From Rhynchospora pubera (lineage: Eukaryota > Streptophyta > Magnoliopsida > Poales > Cyperaceae): a DNA stretch of 64,000 nucleotides. Position 1 is the first letter of the stretch. Each line of letters starts with the position of its first letter. The notes under the pieces were generated by a model. The model was given only the letters and a program-made list of their open reading frames with translations. It did no database searches and was not told the origin of the DNA. The translations under genes and the position numbers were made by a program. Shown here one piece after another: positions 46,501 to 57,386 of this stretch. Where the stretch lies: the NCBI GenBank assembly GCA_028095005.1, contig CM051460.1, positions 286,046,238 to 286,110,237 on the forward strand, given 5' to 3'.

Positions 46501-49500
46501 TTTCTTGAGTAAGTGGATAAGAGCGTACGAGTTAAATCTAGTCCATATGAATTCTCTAATTCAAAGGTCTAGAAATTTCAAATGAGGATATTAGCCATAC
46601 GCTTTATTGAATAATTTTTCGCCAAAAGTCAATCAATCACCGCGTTGCTACGTTCGGGTAGTTTGAGAAAAGTTTTGGGAATTGACATACTCAAATTTCT
46701 TTTCACTAAGATCGTGTCTTAGGAATCGGTATTACTTCTTTAAGTAAATACTTTTAGAAACGAGTTTGTTCATTTTCAAAGATTGATCGCAACAAAATTA
46801 ACAATTTAAACATCTATAACAAAATCAATTTAAGGTCATTTAGTTTATGCAATTATTTTATTTATAACAAATAAAACTCCCACTATATTTATTTAATGTC
46901 CCAAATGTAGTTGGTTTTCCAAGATCCCGGTTTTCATCAAGTAGAGCCTGCTATGGCACGTCACCCTACTTAATTAGACAAGGTAGGTTCTCCAACCAAT
47001 CATATCGTTCCATATGATTCTTGGTTTGTGAATATCTAAGTATATTTACAAACATCGCCCCGATGTCCAAACTCTAGTTGGGTCCATCGAAAAGTAACCT
47101 CTCACTATTTGCTCCTTGCAAATCTTAGCTATTTTCACCCCGACTACCGAATTGACAACCATGACGTCCGCTTGGGCGGACCGCGCCATGAGTGACAATC
47201 GGCGTGAAGGGGATAGAGAGAAGGAGGGCGATTTCACTTATTCGTTTTTAGTTTTGGGACTAACAAATCATATGACACTTGTTTGGTGGTCGTGTAAGCA
47301 TACACCCATACCTAGCCTATGACAATTCATAGCAATCACAAGCAATCACATATAAGCATCTCATAGTTGTGGGTTTGTATGGCTCCCGCTTGCATTAGTT
47401 TCGCCACATCGTCCATGGAGCAAAACTAATCTAATCATTGTCCCTCCCACTAAATTCTATAAGGATCTAAATCCTATATAAAATAAAGGTACAAAATACA
47501 TGTGAAAACATCCTATTCCCATCCTAACCTTAGGGGCATGCAAGCCTCACAAGTTACATAAAAAATTAATCAACAAATTAATTAATTAATGGCACCAAAG
47601 GCCGCATTACAAACATTCACACATGCATTCAAATACAACCACAAGGCATTGAGTCATGAGCCATACTAAACCCACTTTCCACCTACAAAACAAAGTTAGC
47701 ACATACAAGCACTTTGTTTCCAATTAACGATTTTCAAGCATCTTTGCGTTTTGTTTGCCATAAGTAAATTCCGTGTACAAATTCTCAATTTTAAACAACA
47801 AAACTTGTTTAAATTCATTTAGAAACTTTTTTTTTTCAACATCCCATAACTGAAAAGAGATCAAACAAGGAGTTTTCTAATTGTTTTCAACTAATTTGAA
47901 TACTTAGAAAAACAGTAATTTATTAAAAAACGTAACTAATGGAATCCAACAAAAGCAATAGTTTTAGGTCTCCAAAAATTCTCAAATAAATTACTTAAGC
48001 TCCTTATCATAATTGTGATTACCAGTAAAAATTTCAAGAAGAGACCTTAAACCATCTGGGAGAATAAAAAATGACAAATCTCTTACAAGTACACGAAACA
48101 CCGTTATGAGATTTTCAGCTTATCCTCTCAACCATTTGGTCTGTTAGACCACCTTCTATCCAGTTTTTATATATATAATATACATAGAAAAACTAGTTTA
48201 GACTATAGGCTATCCATCCATGAAAAGAAAACCACCAAGTTCAGTTCAAAAAGTTCGAGTTACATACTAAACAATCAACAAATTCTGTACTGGAACAGAC
48301 TGTCGATCGAAAAGATTTAACCTAGTTGAAGGTCCAAACTTCCACGAAAAATTATGAAATTAATTTTTCTGGAATCCTAACTCAAAATAGAACAACTCCA
48401 TTTAAACAGAATTTTTAAAGGAGTTCTCAGTTGGTACAGTTTATTAGAACAATCGATTTGCTCAATAAACTGGATCTGACAAGATCTTCATTTTCATACT
48501 TGAAAACCCACAAATTAATCTGAGTCATGCAACAATTTACACATGCTCAGAAAGAGCTTCAAGTCCTATTTAAATCTAGCCATAGAACACTGGTACTTAT
48601 ATTCAAAATATAAATCTTTCAAGCCATTCAAACAGGACAGTGCGAGCAGAAACTGGTTCTGCGCACTGTCGCCGTTTTATTCACAATAAATCTATACTAA
48701 TTCAGAAAAATGTGAATCTAACTCCAAAAGAATCACAATCCACAGATCTACAACTTTCATGTAGACGGAAAAAACTTTCAGAGAACTTATCAAAGCGAAA
48801 AATACGAAACAACACAGAAAATACCATTTCCAGACCGCAAACAAACGCATCATCTCTACTAATCCGTTAATTAGCCAATTTCTCTTAATTAAGTGTCAAA
48901 ATAGCTTAAGTACGAACCTGGCTCTGATACCACTGTTAGAAAATTGCCCAATTTTAATTTTGTGACTAATTACGCTTAATTAATCCAATTAAAACACAAG
49001 CAACACGAGATCTAGTACTTTAAGCAATAGACACAAAGAGAAAGAGGAGAAATCGATACCTCCCGCGAAATCGTATTCGCGGGGATCGACCAAGGCATGG
49101 GAATCGATGGCGTGCCTTCTCCACCGTCTCCACCACGTCTCGTAACCGCCCTCGAGTCCACCAAGGAGGATTAATCACGTTCTACAAGGTACGTGCTAGC
49201 ATACCCAAAGAACAAGCCTAATCCCTATGGTTTTCTCTCTTGCATCAATCAACAACCTTGATTTAGTGGAGAGAAAATAGCTCAACACATGAGCAAAAGA
49301 GAGAAGGAGAGGGTGAAAAGTGGCGGCCTCATGGGAGGAATGAGAGGAGAGAGAAAAGCGAGGTGGAGGCTCTCATAAGTGGTCCTTATATAGAGCACAA
49401 AACCTAATTGACCTCTTGCATAATTACAACTATGTCATCCCACCTACCACCATAAGTGGCTGCCACGAAATGGGCCTTTATGGGCCATTTAACCTCTTCA

Positions 49501-52500
49501 TTTGGACCATTAATTCATATAATTAAGGTCCCTCAACTTTGCTCTTTAATTGGGCTATATATTTGCTATTTAAATAACGGCCCAATTCATCAATATAACC
49601 ATTTATATTAATAAGTGTTGAACTAAATTAATTATTAACTCATTAATAATTGTTTTAGGATTAGTTAATGCATTAATTTATTTCTATATGATCCATTGAC
49701 TTAATTAATTATAACGGTTCGCAACGGTATATAATTAATTAATCAATCTTATCATATTTCCACAGAACTTACTGCTGTGAATAAATAAATAATACACTGT
49801 GTGATTAATGTCCTATTTGTGTGACCCTTTGAGGATTTATGCTATGTTGGTCATGGAATTAAATCGTTATTTAATTCCAATAATCATAAGCGGTATCTAG
49901 CAACACGTTATGATTCGCAATTCGCATAAATAGTGTACTGCTACAATATTTCAATCCTGCATAAGAGAATAAATATGTTTCTCTATTTTGATTTTTATGT
50001 CTCACGATATCATCGTATAATCCAAGATAGGAATGTGTCATTCTTGCAGATTATACGTTTCTTGATCTAGAGTTGATCGCTTAGTTGTGCGCATACGATC
50101 CAACTCCATCAAGGGGCCCAAACATATATCGTCACTCACTAAGTGAATTAATGAGGGACATACGATTTTCTTGATGATTAGCTTTTCCCCGTACAATTCA
50201 AGAGAACGTAAATCAAGTCCGTATAGCAGCCCTTAACGGGAATCAGCGGTAGACGAGATTTATAGAATCTATCCTCATGTGGAAAAAATAATCATCTCAA
50301 ACTTAGAACCAAAATCATAACAAAATAAACAATGACACATAACACAATCCATATGTTTATTTCATTGGGTCAAGTCCTGTACTATATTCCATAACATATA
50401 CATATGCAATTAAGTTGGTAACTCTTTACCTATGATTTGTAGAACTTAATCATCACTTAACTTGCATACTAATCTTATATGATAATTAATGTTCCTTGTT
50501 AATTATCAAGATTATGGACCGTTTAGATTTATTATTGTCATTCTAAAGAATGATCCACAGAGATCTACAATTCAGATCCTCAACCTGAATAATCTGTCAA
50601 TAATAAACCTAGGAACAGATGATAAAATATCATCCATAACATAAACTAATATTTAAGTCATTAAATTATTGACTTCTAGGACATAACTCCAACAATTTTA
50701 ACCAAGTCAAGTACCAACGCCATGGTTTTTAAACATAACCCAAACTTTGAAAAAAAGTCTTGTGTCTCTTATACCAATGAAGGTTTAACTAGATATAAAT
50801 TTATATGCATATCTAAGATGTGAGAATAACATAGAGTCTTAGATATACCGCATTGAAAATTGATCGAATACCTAAACCTTTTTCGGAGTTCGGTTATACA
50901 ACGCCATGTCTTCATTTGTATACAACTGGTACACGACAACCTCAGGTTAGGCTTGAAGCCACCATTCACGATTTTAAGTGTCGGTTTACTCGCATGTGTG
51001 TGCTCTAATTGCTCCAAATACTCGGATACCTTCCTCCCTCTCAAACCTAACCTTAAGAGACTTGGACAGTTGTGGTAATGAATTTCTTGGTAATGAATTT
51101 ATATGAGACTTGGACAGTTGTGGTAATGAATTTCTTAGTAATAAAATTATGAAATTTATTCTAAGAAATTTCTTGGTAATGAATTTGTCCATTCGTAGAT
51201 TCATAAGAGACTTGGACAGTTGTGGTAAGTAATTTATATGGGGCGTTCTGAAAAGACAGAAATCGGTTCAGATCCTGGTCCTAGCTAGCGATCCGCTTGG
51301 TCGTTTAGTGGAGTCCTCCTAGAACAATTCCACACACTTTTACTAATGACAAATGGTTGCAAGCATTCTAGTTCACGCTTAATTGTATACTATTAAATAC
51401 TGCTTAATACCTAATTGAACAGTGGTTGCCAATATTTTCCTTATAAAATTGCAAACAAGAAATTATGCTGCCTCTGATCTAACGTTTTTTCTCTTTCTTG
51501 AGGTGGTATGCAAAGAGATTTCTTCATCCAGACATAGTAGCTTCATATGAGTATATATTTATATGGGACGAAGATCTGGGAGTTGAGCATTTTGACGCAG
51601 AACAGTAAGTCAGATTTCATTAATTGATGTGCCTTAAAAATGTCAAAACAAAATTTATGGCATTAGTTATCCCCCCGTCCCCCCCCCCCCCCCCCCCCCA
51701 CCCCTGAAAAATAAGAACTATTAAAGCAAGCCCCTTATATAAAGGGAAGATCATATATATATATATTCCTTTTTCATTCTTCTTGAAAAACTATGCTACC
51801 TTTTCATCCTCCTTTCTGCCTCATTAACTACAGCTTTAGAAACGAAAAGAAATAAATCCATTGTTCTGATACTTACTTCTAGGATTCTAAAAGGAGCGCG
51901 ACAATATTTACAGGGCTTGTGAAAACAGTAGCATTATTATTAGTAATTTCCTATTGTTTGATGGGTTCGTACATGAATTAATGTTCTTTTGTTTGTATTG
52001 GAAGTCCAGATACATAAAGCTGGTGAAGAAATATGGGTTGGAGATCTCTCAACCAGCAATTGAGTCCAGTAAGGATTTTGCTTACCAAATAACTAAAAGG
52101 AGGACTGACACCGAATTTCACAAGTAAGATTAACAAAGTACATACATTTTAAGATTTGAAAGTGCTTTGTTAGAAACATTTCGGTTTTGAATAGGCAGAA
52201 ATTCTAGTGCTTCCATTTCCTTTCTGAGTAAAGTCTATCAGCAAAAATAGAGAGATTTAATGATTATTTGACAGATGTCATTTGGGGTAAAATGGCATAG
52301 ACAAAAAAAGTTGCAAAAGAGATAAATTTATCACAGATTGCTACTGGTTTTGATTTAGGTGTCACAGCATTATTAATATGGCATTCCAATATGCACTCCA
52401 TGAAATTGTTGCTATTAATATACATCACACGTGCATGAGAAAAAGACAAAACTTCAGATAATGCCTTTGGTTGATTATTCTTTTAGTTATTTTGTTTATT

Positions 52501-53485
52501 TTGCCGCATATTCTTGATTACTTTTACAGAAAAGCAGAGGATAGAAAGTGTCCAGACCCGAATGAAACGCCATGCACAGAGTAAATACTTTGTCTATTTT
52601 TATTATTATTTTCTTTCATATGAGTAGTTAGATTTGAATTTAACTTTTTTATTCTACCTATAATTTATCATAGATTCATTGAGATAATGGCACCTGTATT
52701 TTCTAAAGATGCTTGGAGATGTGTGTGGCACATCATTCAGGTAATTTTTTCGCATGGATTCTTATTTGTTTGATGCATTACTTATGAATTCCTATCCGTT
52801 TTGCTTTTATTTGAACATGTTGCGATCATTATCTTCGATATTATTTCACTATTTTATTTCAGAATGATTTGATTCATGGATGGGGACTTGATTTCACCCT
52901 AAAAAAATGCGTAGAGGTACTTACTTTAAGTGATAATTACTTGAAATTTTCTAGTGTTAACGTTACATGCCTACTTTTAATAGATCTTTAATACACCAAT
53001 TATTTTTTATTATTTTCGGTTTCGCTAATCTGTTTCCAATTAAAGCCAGCAAGTGAAAAAATGGGAATAGTTGATGCTCAGTGGATTTTTCACCATGCAG
53101 TTACCACTCTCAGAGACCAGGTACAAAGTTGTTTAACTATTCTTTAGATGTCACATGTCAGTAGCTAGTGTTCTTTGAATTTTATTTTTTTTAAATAATA
53201 TTTGTGGTTAAACAGGGAGAGGAAGATCCTGGAAAAAGAACTGCAACTGCAAAAGGGGTATTATAAATTTTAAATCATGATATAATAACCTCAATTGTTA
53301 TATAGGTTTCTTTTTAAAAGTCAGTCAGTTGAACTAAAAATGTTTTTGATTTTCAGATAGCGGATAGGTGCTACTTGGAGCTTGGAACATTCAAAGAGAG
53401 ATGGCATCAGGCAGAGAGAAGTTACTACAAAATGAAGGGCCTAATTCCCTTAAATTCGACAGCTACTTTTACTCATTTTCCATGA
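37506..53485 (+). CDS. DUF707 family protein, tandem copy B (with an 11.6 kb intron)
   Basis: Thirteen exons give 389 residues: 37506-37589, 38047-38193, 38430-38534, 38962-39045, 39828-39943, 51503-51604, 52010-52123, 52530-52580, 52674-52740, 52863-52916, 53046-53120, 53216-53257 and 53357-53485. Phases match copy A throughout. It has the same build: an N-terminal hydrophobic anchor (LTAIIAAILGFLLGTNF), an Asn/Ser/Thr stem, then SNPKGVETLAPGI, FHYDGHMNEWDEFEW, KWWYAKRFLHPD, FIWDEDLG (Asp201-Glu-Asp203), GLEISQPA and VVDAQ-like (GIVDAQWIFHH). The first ATG could be 37476 (ten extra residues), but an acceptor-like TTTTAG between the two ATGs favours 37506. Intron 5 carries nested retrotransposons. 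No stop or frameshift is seen, so it is probably functional if the intron is spliced. Confidence 0.9.
40299..40795 (-). pseudogene. Ty1/copia pol fragment (protease to pre-integrase region)
   Basis: Minus-strand translation gives a copia-type protease segment, with PVWTVDSTTTNHIARNRE around the altered active site (normally D-S-G-A; here Gly and Ala are replaced), then DYRRILAGSKDICV and HNVLYVPDVKR, and a VELYQNSIFLGNEFL-like pre-integrase block. A frame upstream is open to about 40795. Gag, integrase, RT and LTRs are absent here. It lies in intron 5 of DUF707 gene B, antisense to the gene, and is older than the intact element next to it. Confidence 0.82.
41086..42846 (-). repeat. 3' LTR of the LARD-like element
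   Basis: On the minus strand it begins TGTTGGAGTTATGTCCTAG and ends in ..CCTAACA, with TG..CA borders. A GC-rich hairpin, CCCGCGAA / TTCGCGGG with a 6 nt loop, lies at 41214-41235 near the U5 end. Confidence 0.92.
42847..42866 (-). other. Polypurine tract of the LARD-like element
   Basis: Read on the minus strand, AAGCCAAGTGGGAGAT directly precedes the 3' LTR start TGTTGG. This is the classical Ty1/copia plus-strand priming site. Confidence 0.85.
48921..48932 (-). other. Primer-binding site for initiator Met-tRNA
   Basis: Minus-strand TGGTATCAGAGC lies one base inside the 5' LTR. It is complementary to the 3' end of plant initiator methionine tRNA and is the standard Ty1/copia primer site. 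Confidence 0.9.
48934..50694 (-). repeat. 5' LTR of the LARD-like element
   Basis: It has the same length (1761 bp) and ends as the left LTR, and the same hairpin at 49062-49083. Visible differences from the left LTR are scattered single bases. Confidence 0.92.
51057..51226 (+). repeat. Irregular direct repeat with GAGACTTGGACAGTTGTGG
   Basis: The 19-mer GAGACTTGGACAGTTGTGG begins at 51057, 51105 and 51207, each followed by TAATGAATTT- or TAAGTAATTT-like sequence. Between the second and third copies, 51142-51170 is a perfect 29 bp match to 40374-40402 inside the copia fragment. This lies in intron 5 of gene B, right of the LARD-like element. Confidence 0.8.
51679..51699 (+). repeat. 21-base C homopolymer in intron 6 of gene B
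   Basis: The run is preceded by CCCCCCGT and followed by ACCCC. It is unusual in an AT-rich intron, and the minus strand could form a G-quadruplex. Homopolymer length may be imprecise in the assembly. Confidence 0.85.
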
Positions 53486-54480
53486 TTTATTTATTTTACT
53501 TTTTTTTGACGATTATGAGTTACAAAATAAAGAATGAGCCCATGATTTTTTTTATTTTTTATGGCTGCTATGGAACTGGATTTAATTCCCTTACCATTTG
53601 TTCAAAAAATCTGGACGTTCTGCGATAGAAGTGGATTTCAATTTCTGATCCAAGTCAACATATATAAATCTATTGATTCGTCCGATTTTAATTCCTTTGA
53701 CAACATTCTATGATTCCAATACTGATTCAATCCTGATTTTTAACTTAATTTTATAGAACCACAGTATACATTTTTTTCCCTTTTTTTTTTTGGTCAACTG
53801 TGAGAGAAAGATATATTTAGTGCAGCAGTTACTGGTTTGTATGTAGCCTATCTAGAATTGGATCTCTTTCAAAAATTTTTAATTTAAAACAAACTGGTGT
53901 CTGATTATTTAAAATCAAGATGTTGCTTCGATACGCGACTTAGAACTATATCTTTTTTTTTTTATGAAAAGAGCAGTCACATCTCACATGCCTACCTGTT
54001 TCATTACTCATAAAACAAATTGCACTTTGCTTTTGTACAACGCAAAATAAAAAAAAAATGAATTATTTTCTATTACCGAGATCAACTTCTTCCATATTGC
54101 TTCAGATGCAACACACTTCTCGCAGTGCATAACGAATTATGTTATGCACCATAGACTTTTGGACTATAGATTTTGTAACAAATTTTGCAATACTCTATGG
54201 AGTTTTAGACTTTTAGTATACGCCACAGACTGATTTCAGATAATCGATTGTTATCTTGAACTTAATTTATGAGTCTTAGTATTTTTTATGATATATTGGA
54301 TCTTTCAAGATAAACGTACCCATCCTAATTTGCATAATTATATATTTTTTATAGCTTACACATTTTAATGCATTGTCTTTCAACACCGGCTACTATATTA
54401 GTTGTTTATAATAATAATAATCCAAATTTTGTTAGAGATTTTAAAAAAAAAACTGTACAGCCGCAACTTTGCAGACATTA
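53486..54480. other. 3' flank of DUF707 gene B
   Basis: Includes the presumed gene B 3' UTR. AT-rich, with T-runs and no recognised gene or element. Confidence 0.45.
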
Positions 54481-54662
54481 GCCCTTGTTTAAAAATGAAA
54501 ATTGATTACTATCATCTGTAATTTTGTCACCGATTGTCATCACTTGAATAAAATGAACACATAAAAGTGATAAGGTAAATATATAAATGTTCAAGTGAAC
54601 ACATAAAAAAAAATTCAATAAAAATAAGTTGAATACAATGCATATAATGATCTAAACAAGGG
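54481..54662. mobile_element. Probable MITE with CCCTTGTTTA ends
   Basis: CCCTTGTTTA at 54482-54491 and its inverted copy TAAACAAGGG at 54653-54662 bound about 180 bp. A word like GAACACATAAAA recurs inside. No target duplication is evident, so the borders are approximate. Confidence 0.5.
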
Positions 54663-55153
54663 ATGACAAAACTTATTTTTTATATGTGTTCATTTTGATC
54701 ATCTACATGTTCACCTTGTCTATTTTATAAGTTCACTTTGTTCAAGCAACGGTAAGGATGGCTAAATTGCAGCTGGCATTTATCATTTTTCTTTAAAAAT
54801 ATTGTTTTCTTTATTTTATAATTTTTAATGGGGAATGTAGGTTCTAAATTAAAAAAAATTGTAATTCATTTTTGAATTACTTGAATTACAATATATACAT
54901 CGTAAACTTATCAATAAATAAAAAATGAAGAAGAGTCCATAAAAAATAATTAGATTCAATACCTTAATTATTTTCATTATTATATTCATTACATGAGTTC
55001 ATTTATATAGATTCTTTTCTCATATAACAAGTAACGAGTCGACCCTTCTAAATAGAAGTGGTGAATTCGATATCCAACTCAAAGATTCTTTTATGAGTAT
55101 TGTTGTTTCTAACACAGGCGACTTAATTAAGGTTTTGCGAAACAATTAATACA

Positions 55154-55729
55154 TGTTTGGTAAGAAGGAATAAGCTTCTTTAAGGAGAAATAGCTCAACA
55201 AATAAAAGAGGAATAAACTTCTTTTGAGGAGGAAGAACTTATACCACCAAAATTGATAGAATAGTTTCTTCCACGATGGGTCCCATCGCGAATTAGTCTC
55301 GATTTTTGAATAATCATAATTAATTTTGATTATTAATGATAATTAATATATTATTGTAATATTATAATATTTCTACTTGCTATAATATACAAATAAATTA
55401 TATTAATTGAATATAATAAAATATTATTAATTTATTATTGTAATTATAATTACTACTATAAATAATTAATAATATCTTAATTCATATTATTATTATATTA
55501 ATTATTATCATTAGTGAGAAGAACTCAACATAAAAAATAACATTTATAATAATAATTATGATTATTATATTAATTATTATTATTATTGTAATTATAATTA
55601 TCATTGATATATTGTGAATTAATAATTCGTATAATAATAATTATTAATTAATATTGTAATAATTACTACATATCTAATTTTATATTTTTTATATTCTTAT
55701 TCCTTAACTTTACATAACCAAACAACCAT
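55154..55729. mobile_element. Possible TIR element with an ATT/AAT-rich core
   Basis: GTTTGGTAAGAAGGAATAAG at the left and the reverse complement of a similar GTTTGGT...AAGGAATAAG at the right bound about 575 bp. The middle (about 55310-55680) is extremely AT-rich, with ATT/TAA trinucleotide tracts and no ORF. No target duplication is clear, so this could be coincidence plus low-complexity DNA. Confidence 0.35.
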
Positions 55730-56483
55730 GACATAACTTGACATAAGTTTTTTCTCCTTTTCTTCTTCCTCTTAAGGTTTTAGACCGGTTTGGTATGAAC
55801 TATTCTAACACAATTCAATTGGTATCCAATATAAATTAACTAGCACACAAACAATTCAAATATAGCAAGTAAAGAGAGAAAGAGAGAAGTAAATTGAACA
55901 CTCGATGTGATTACGAAGTTCCGACCTGCTAGGAAAAACTAGCCTTAGTCGTACTTTTCTGGAGTTTCGCTATCACGAAAGGACACGATCCATTCAATTC
56001 CAATAAGAACAGGACTACAACTTTGAACCGAATCGCCTAACTCGAATAACAAATGACACCACGACCTCAAGTGAAAAGAGATCTCAACATATTCCAACCT
56101 ATACCTAACGACAATGTTTAGGGTGGTAGTATTTAAGGCTATTTTATTTCTCAAAATGATCTAGCTATGAAAACCTCAAGTGGGGAGTAATCCTAGTGCT
56201 CAAAGGCTCAAATTTGAACTTATTTTGGCTAAACAAAAATCTCTAAAGAGATAGAACAAGGGGTGGTATATATATGTCACGAAATGAGCTCATTTGACCA
56301 GAAAAAATGAGCTTGTACATTACACAATGCAACATTATGTTATTGGAAAGAAGACAAAAAAATCTACAACTTTCATATTTTGAGTTTCTTCAAATTTGAA
56401 ACAAAAAGTGGTCAAATCAGGCTTGAAATAGCAGTGCAGCAGAAAAAAAAACCACTGATGATGTACGTTATATAACGCACATC
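55730..56483. other. Unclassified repeat-like intergenic DNA
   Basis: Composition is less extreme than its neighbours. A 69-codon minus frame at 55945-56154 resembles no family I know. Sequence at about 56360-56445 recurs in diverged form at about 57580-57665, suggesting an old tandem duplication now split by the hAT-like element at 56492. Confidence 0.4.
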
Positions 56484-57386
56484 AATACGACCATGGGCGA
56501 AGCCATGTACATGTTCGTGGGTCCATGGACCCACCTAAGAAAAAAAAATTGCTTACTATTGTGTTTGTTGGTAATAAAAAAAAAATCACCACAAGAGGTT
56601 ATGAACCCATCTAAAAAATGTGAAGGATCCAGCTGAATATGTCGTGTTTGATTTGAATTGCATAAAAATTACATAAGGACCCATGTAGTATTTGTTCATG
56701 ACTAATCATCTTCTTTCTTCCTCCCAAATGAATCTTATTACAACAAAACTTAGAATATAATTGAACATTTGAATGAATAATTATTTGTAGCATATATATA
56801 CTAGCGCGAATCTCGCGCATTGTGTGATTCGCCTATATAATATTTTGTGAATTTGAGGACATTATAAACAAAAAATACCACAGAAGAACAAAAGTACAAT
56901 TCGGATATTATATAAAAACTGTCATTAAAAATTCTAAATATTGTTCCTGTTAAAAAATTTCAAACACTACAAAAAAAAATTATAAATATTGTGGTTTGAA
57001 TAGTGACCGTACTCCTCTGTATGCCTCCTATCTTTATATATCTATAATATAAAAAAAATAAGTGTATCAATGAGATTTCTAATGAACCTATTATGTAAAA
57101 TTATGACAAAAATAAAAGTTCAGAGGAAATTGTTGTACTGTTTAATTGTCTTGATTTTTGAATTATTATTTCGTATATTAAAAATATTATTTTAGATTTT
57201 TTATTGTTATTATAATATATATTTGATTTCTCATGAATTTTTTATATAACATTATTTTATATTTGTTTATTTAAAAATTATTATTATACTATGTCTATAT
57301 TAAACATTCATTGTGCATATGGTTTTAGCAAAAAAAAATTACGGACCCTGCTGACACAAAATTCTAACTTCGCCACTGAATACGAC
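56484..57386. mobile_element. hAT-like non-autonomous element, 887 bp
   Basis: A perfect 8 bp duplication, AATACGAC, at 56484-56491 and 57379-57386 flanks a segment with short imperfect inverted ends, CATGGGCGAAG / CTTCGCCACTG. The size of the duplication fits hAT. There is no transposase frame. It splits the diverged tandem duplication of its host DNA. Confidence 0.82.

Larger units (their letters stand above)
42847..48933 (-). other. Coding-free 6.1 kb interior of the LARD-like element
   Basis: No retroelement domain is visible on either strand. Open frames are short (63-82 codons) and lack family motifs. The octamer AGTGGGAG (minus sense) occurs at five places: the polypurine tract and 44711-44718, 44799-44806, 46877-46884 and 47444-47451. 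The bases next to the primer site could hold packaging signals, but I cannot identify them. Confidence 0.75.
41081..50699 (-). mobile_element. Complete non-autonomous copia-type LTR element (LARD-like), minus strand
   Basis: Two 1761 bp direct LTRs (41086-42846 and 48934-50694) are flanked by a perfect ATTTT duplication (41081-41085 and 50695-50699). The primer-binding site and polypurine tract place it on the minus strand. Its LTR starts TGTTGGAGTTATGTCC and its purine tract is AAGTGGGAGAT, both common in Ty1/copia elements. The 6087 bp interior has no frame above about 85 codons and no gag, protease, integrase or RT similarity, so it would depend on a partner element. By eye I count about 25 differences between the LTRs, roughly 1.4 percent, mostly transitions, suggesting recent insertion. 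It lies antisense in intron 5 of gene B. Confidence 0.92.

Noticed and set aside
50769..51204. Second copia coding fragment right of the LARD-like element
   Set aside because: Only the short 29 bp patch matches the copia fragment. The remaining translation has no pol motif.
55300..55680. Replication origin or matrix-attachment region suggested by extreme AT content
   Set aside because: Base composition alone cannot support either. It is better described as low-complexity DNA within a possible TIR element.
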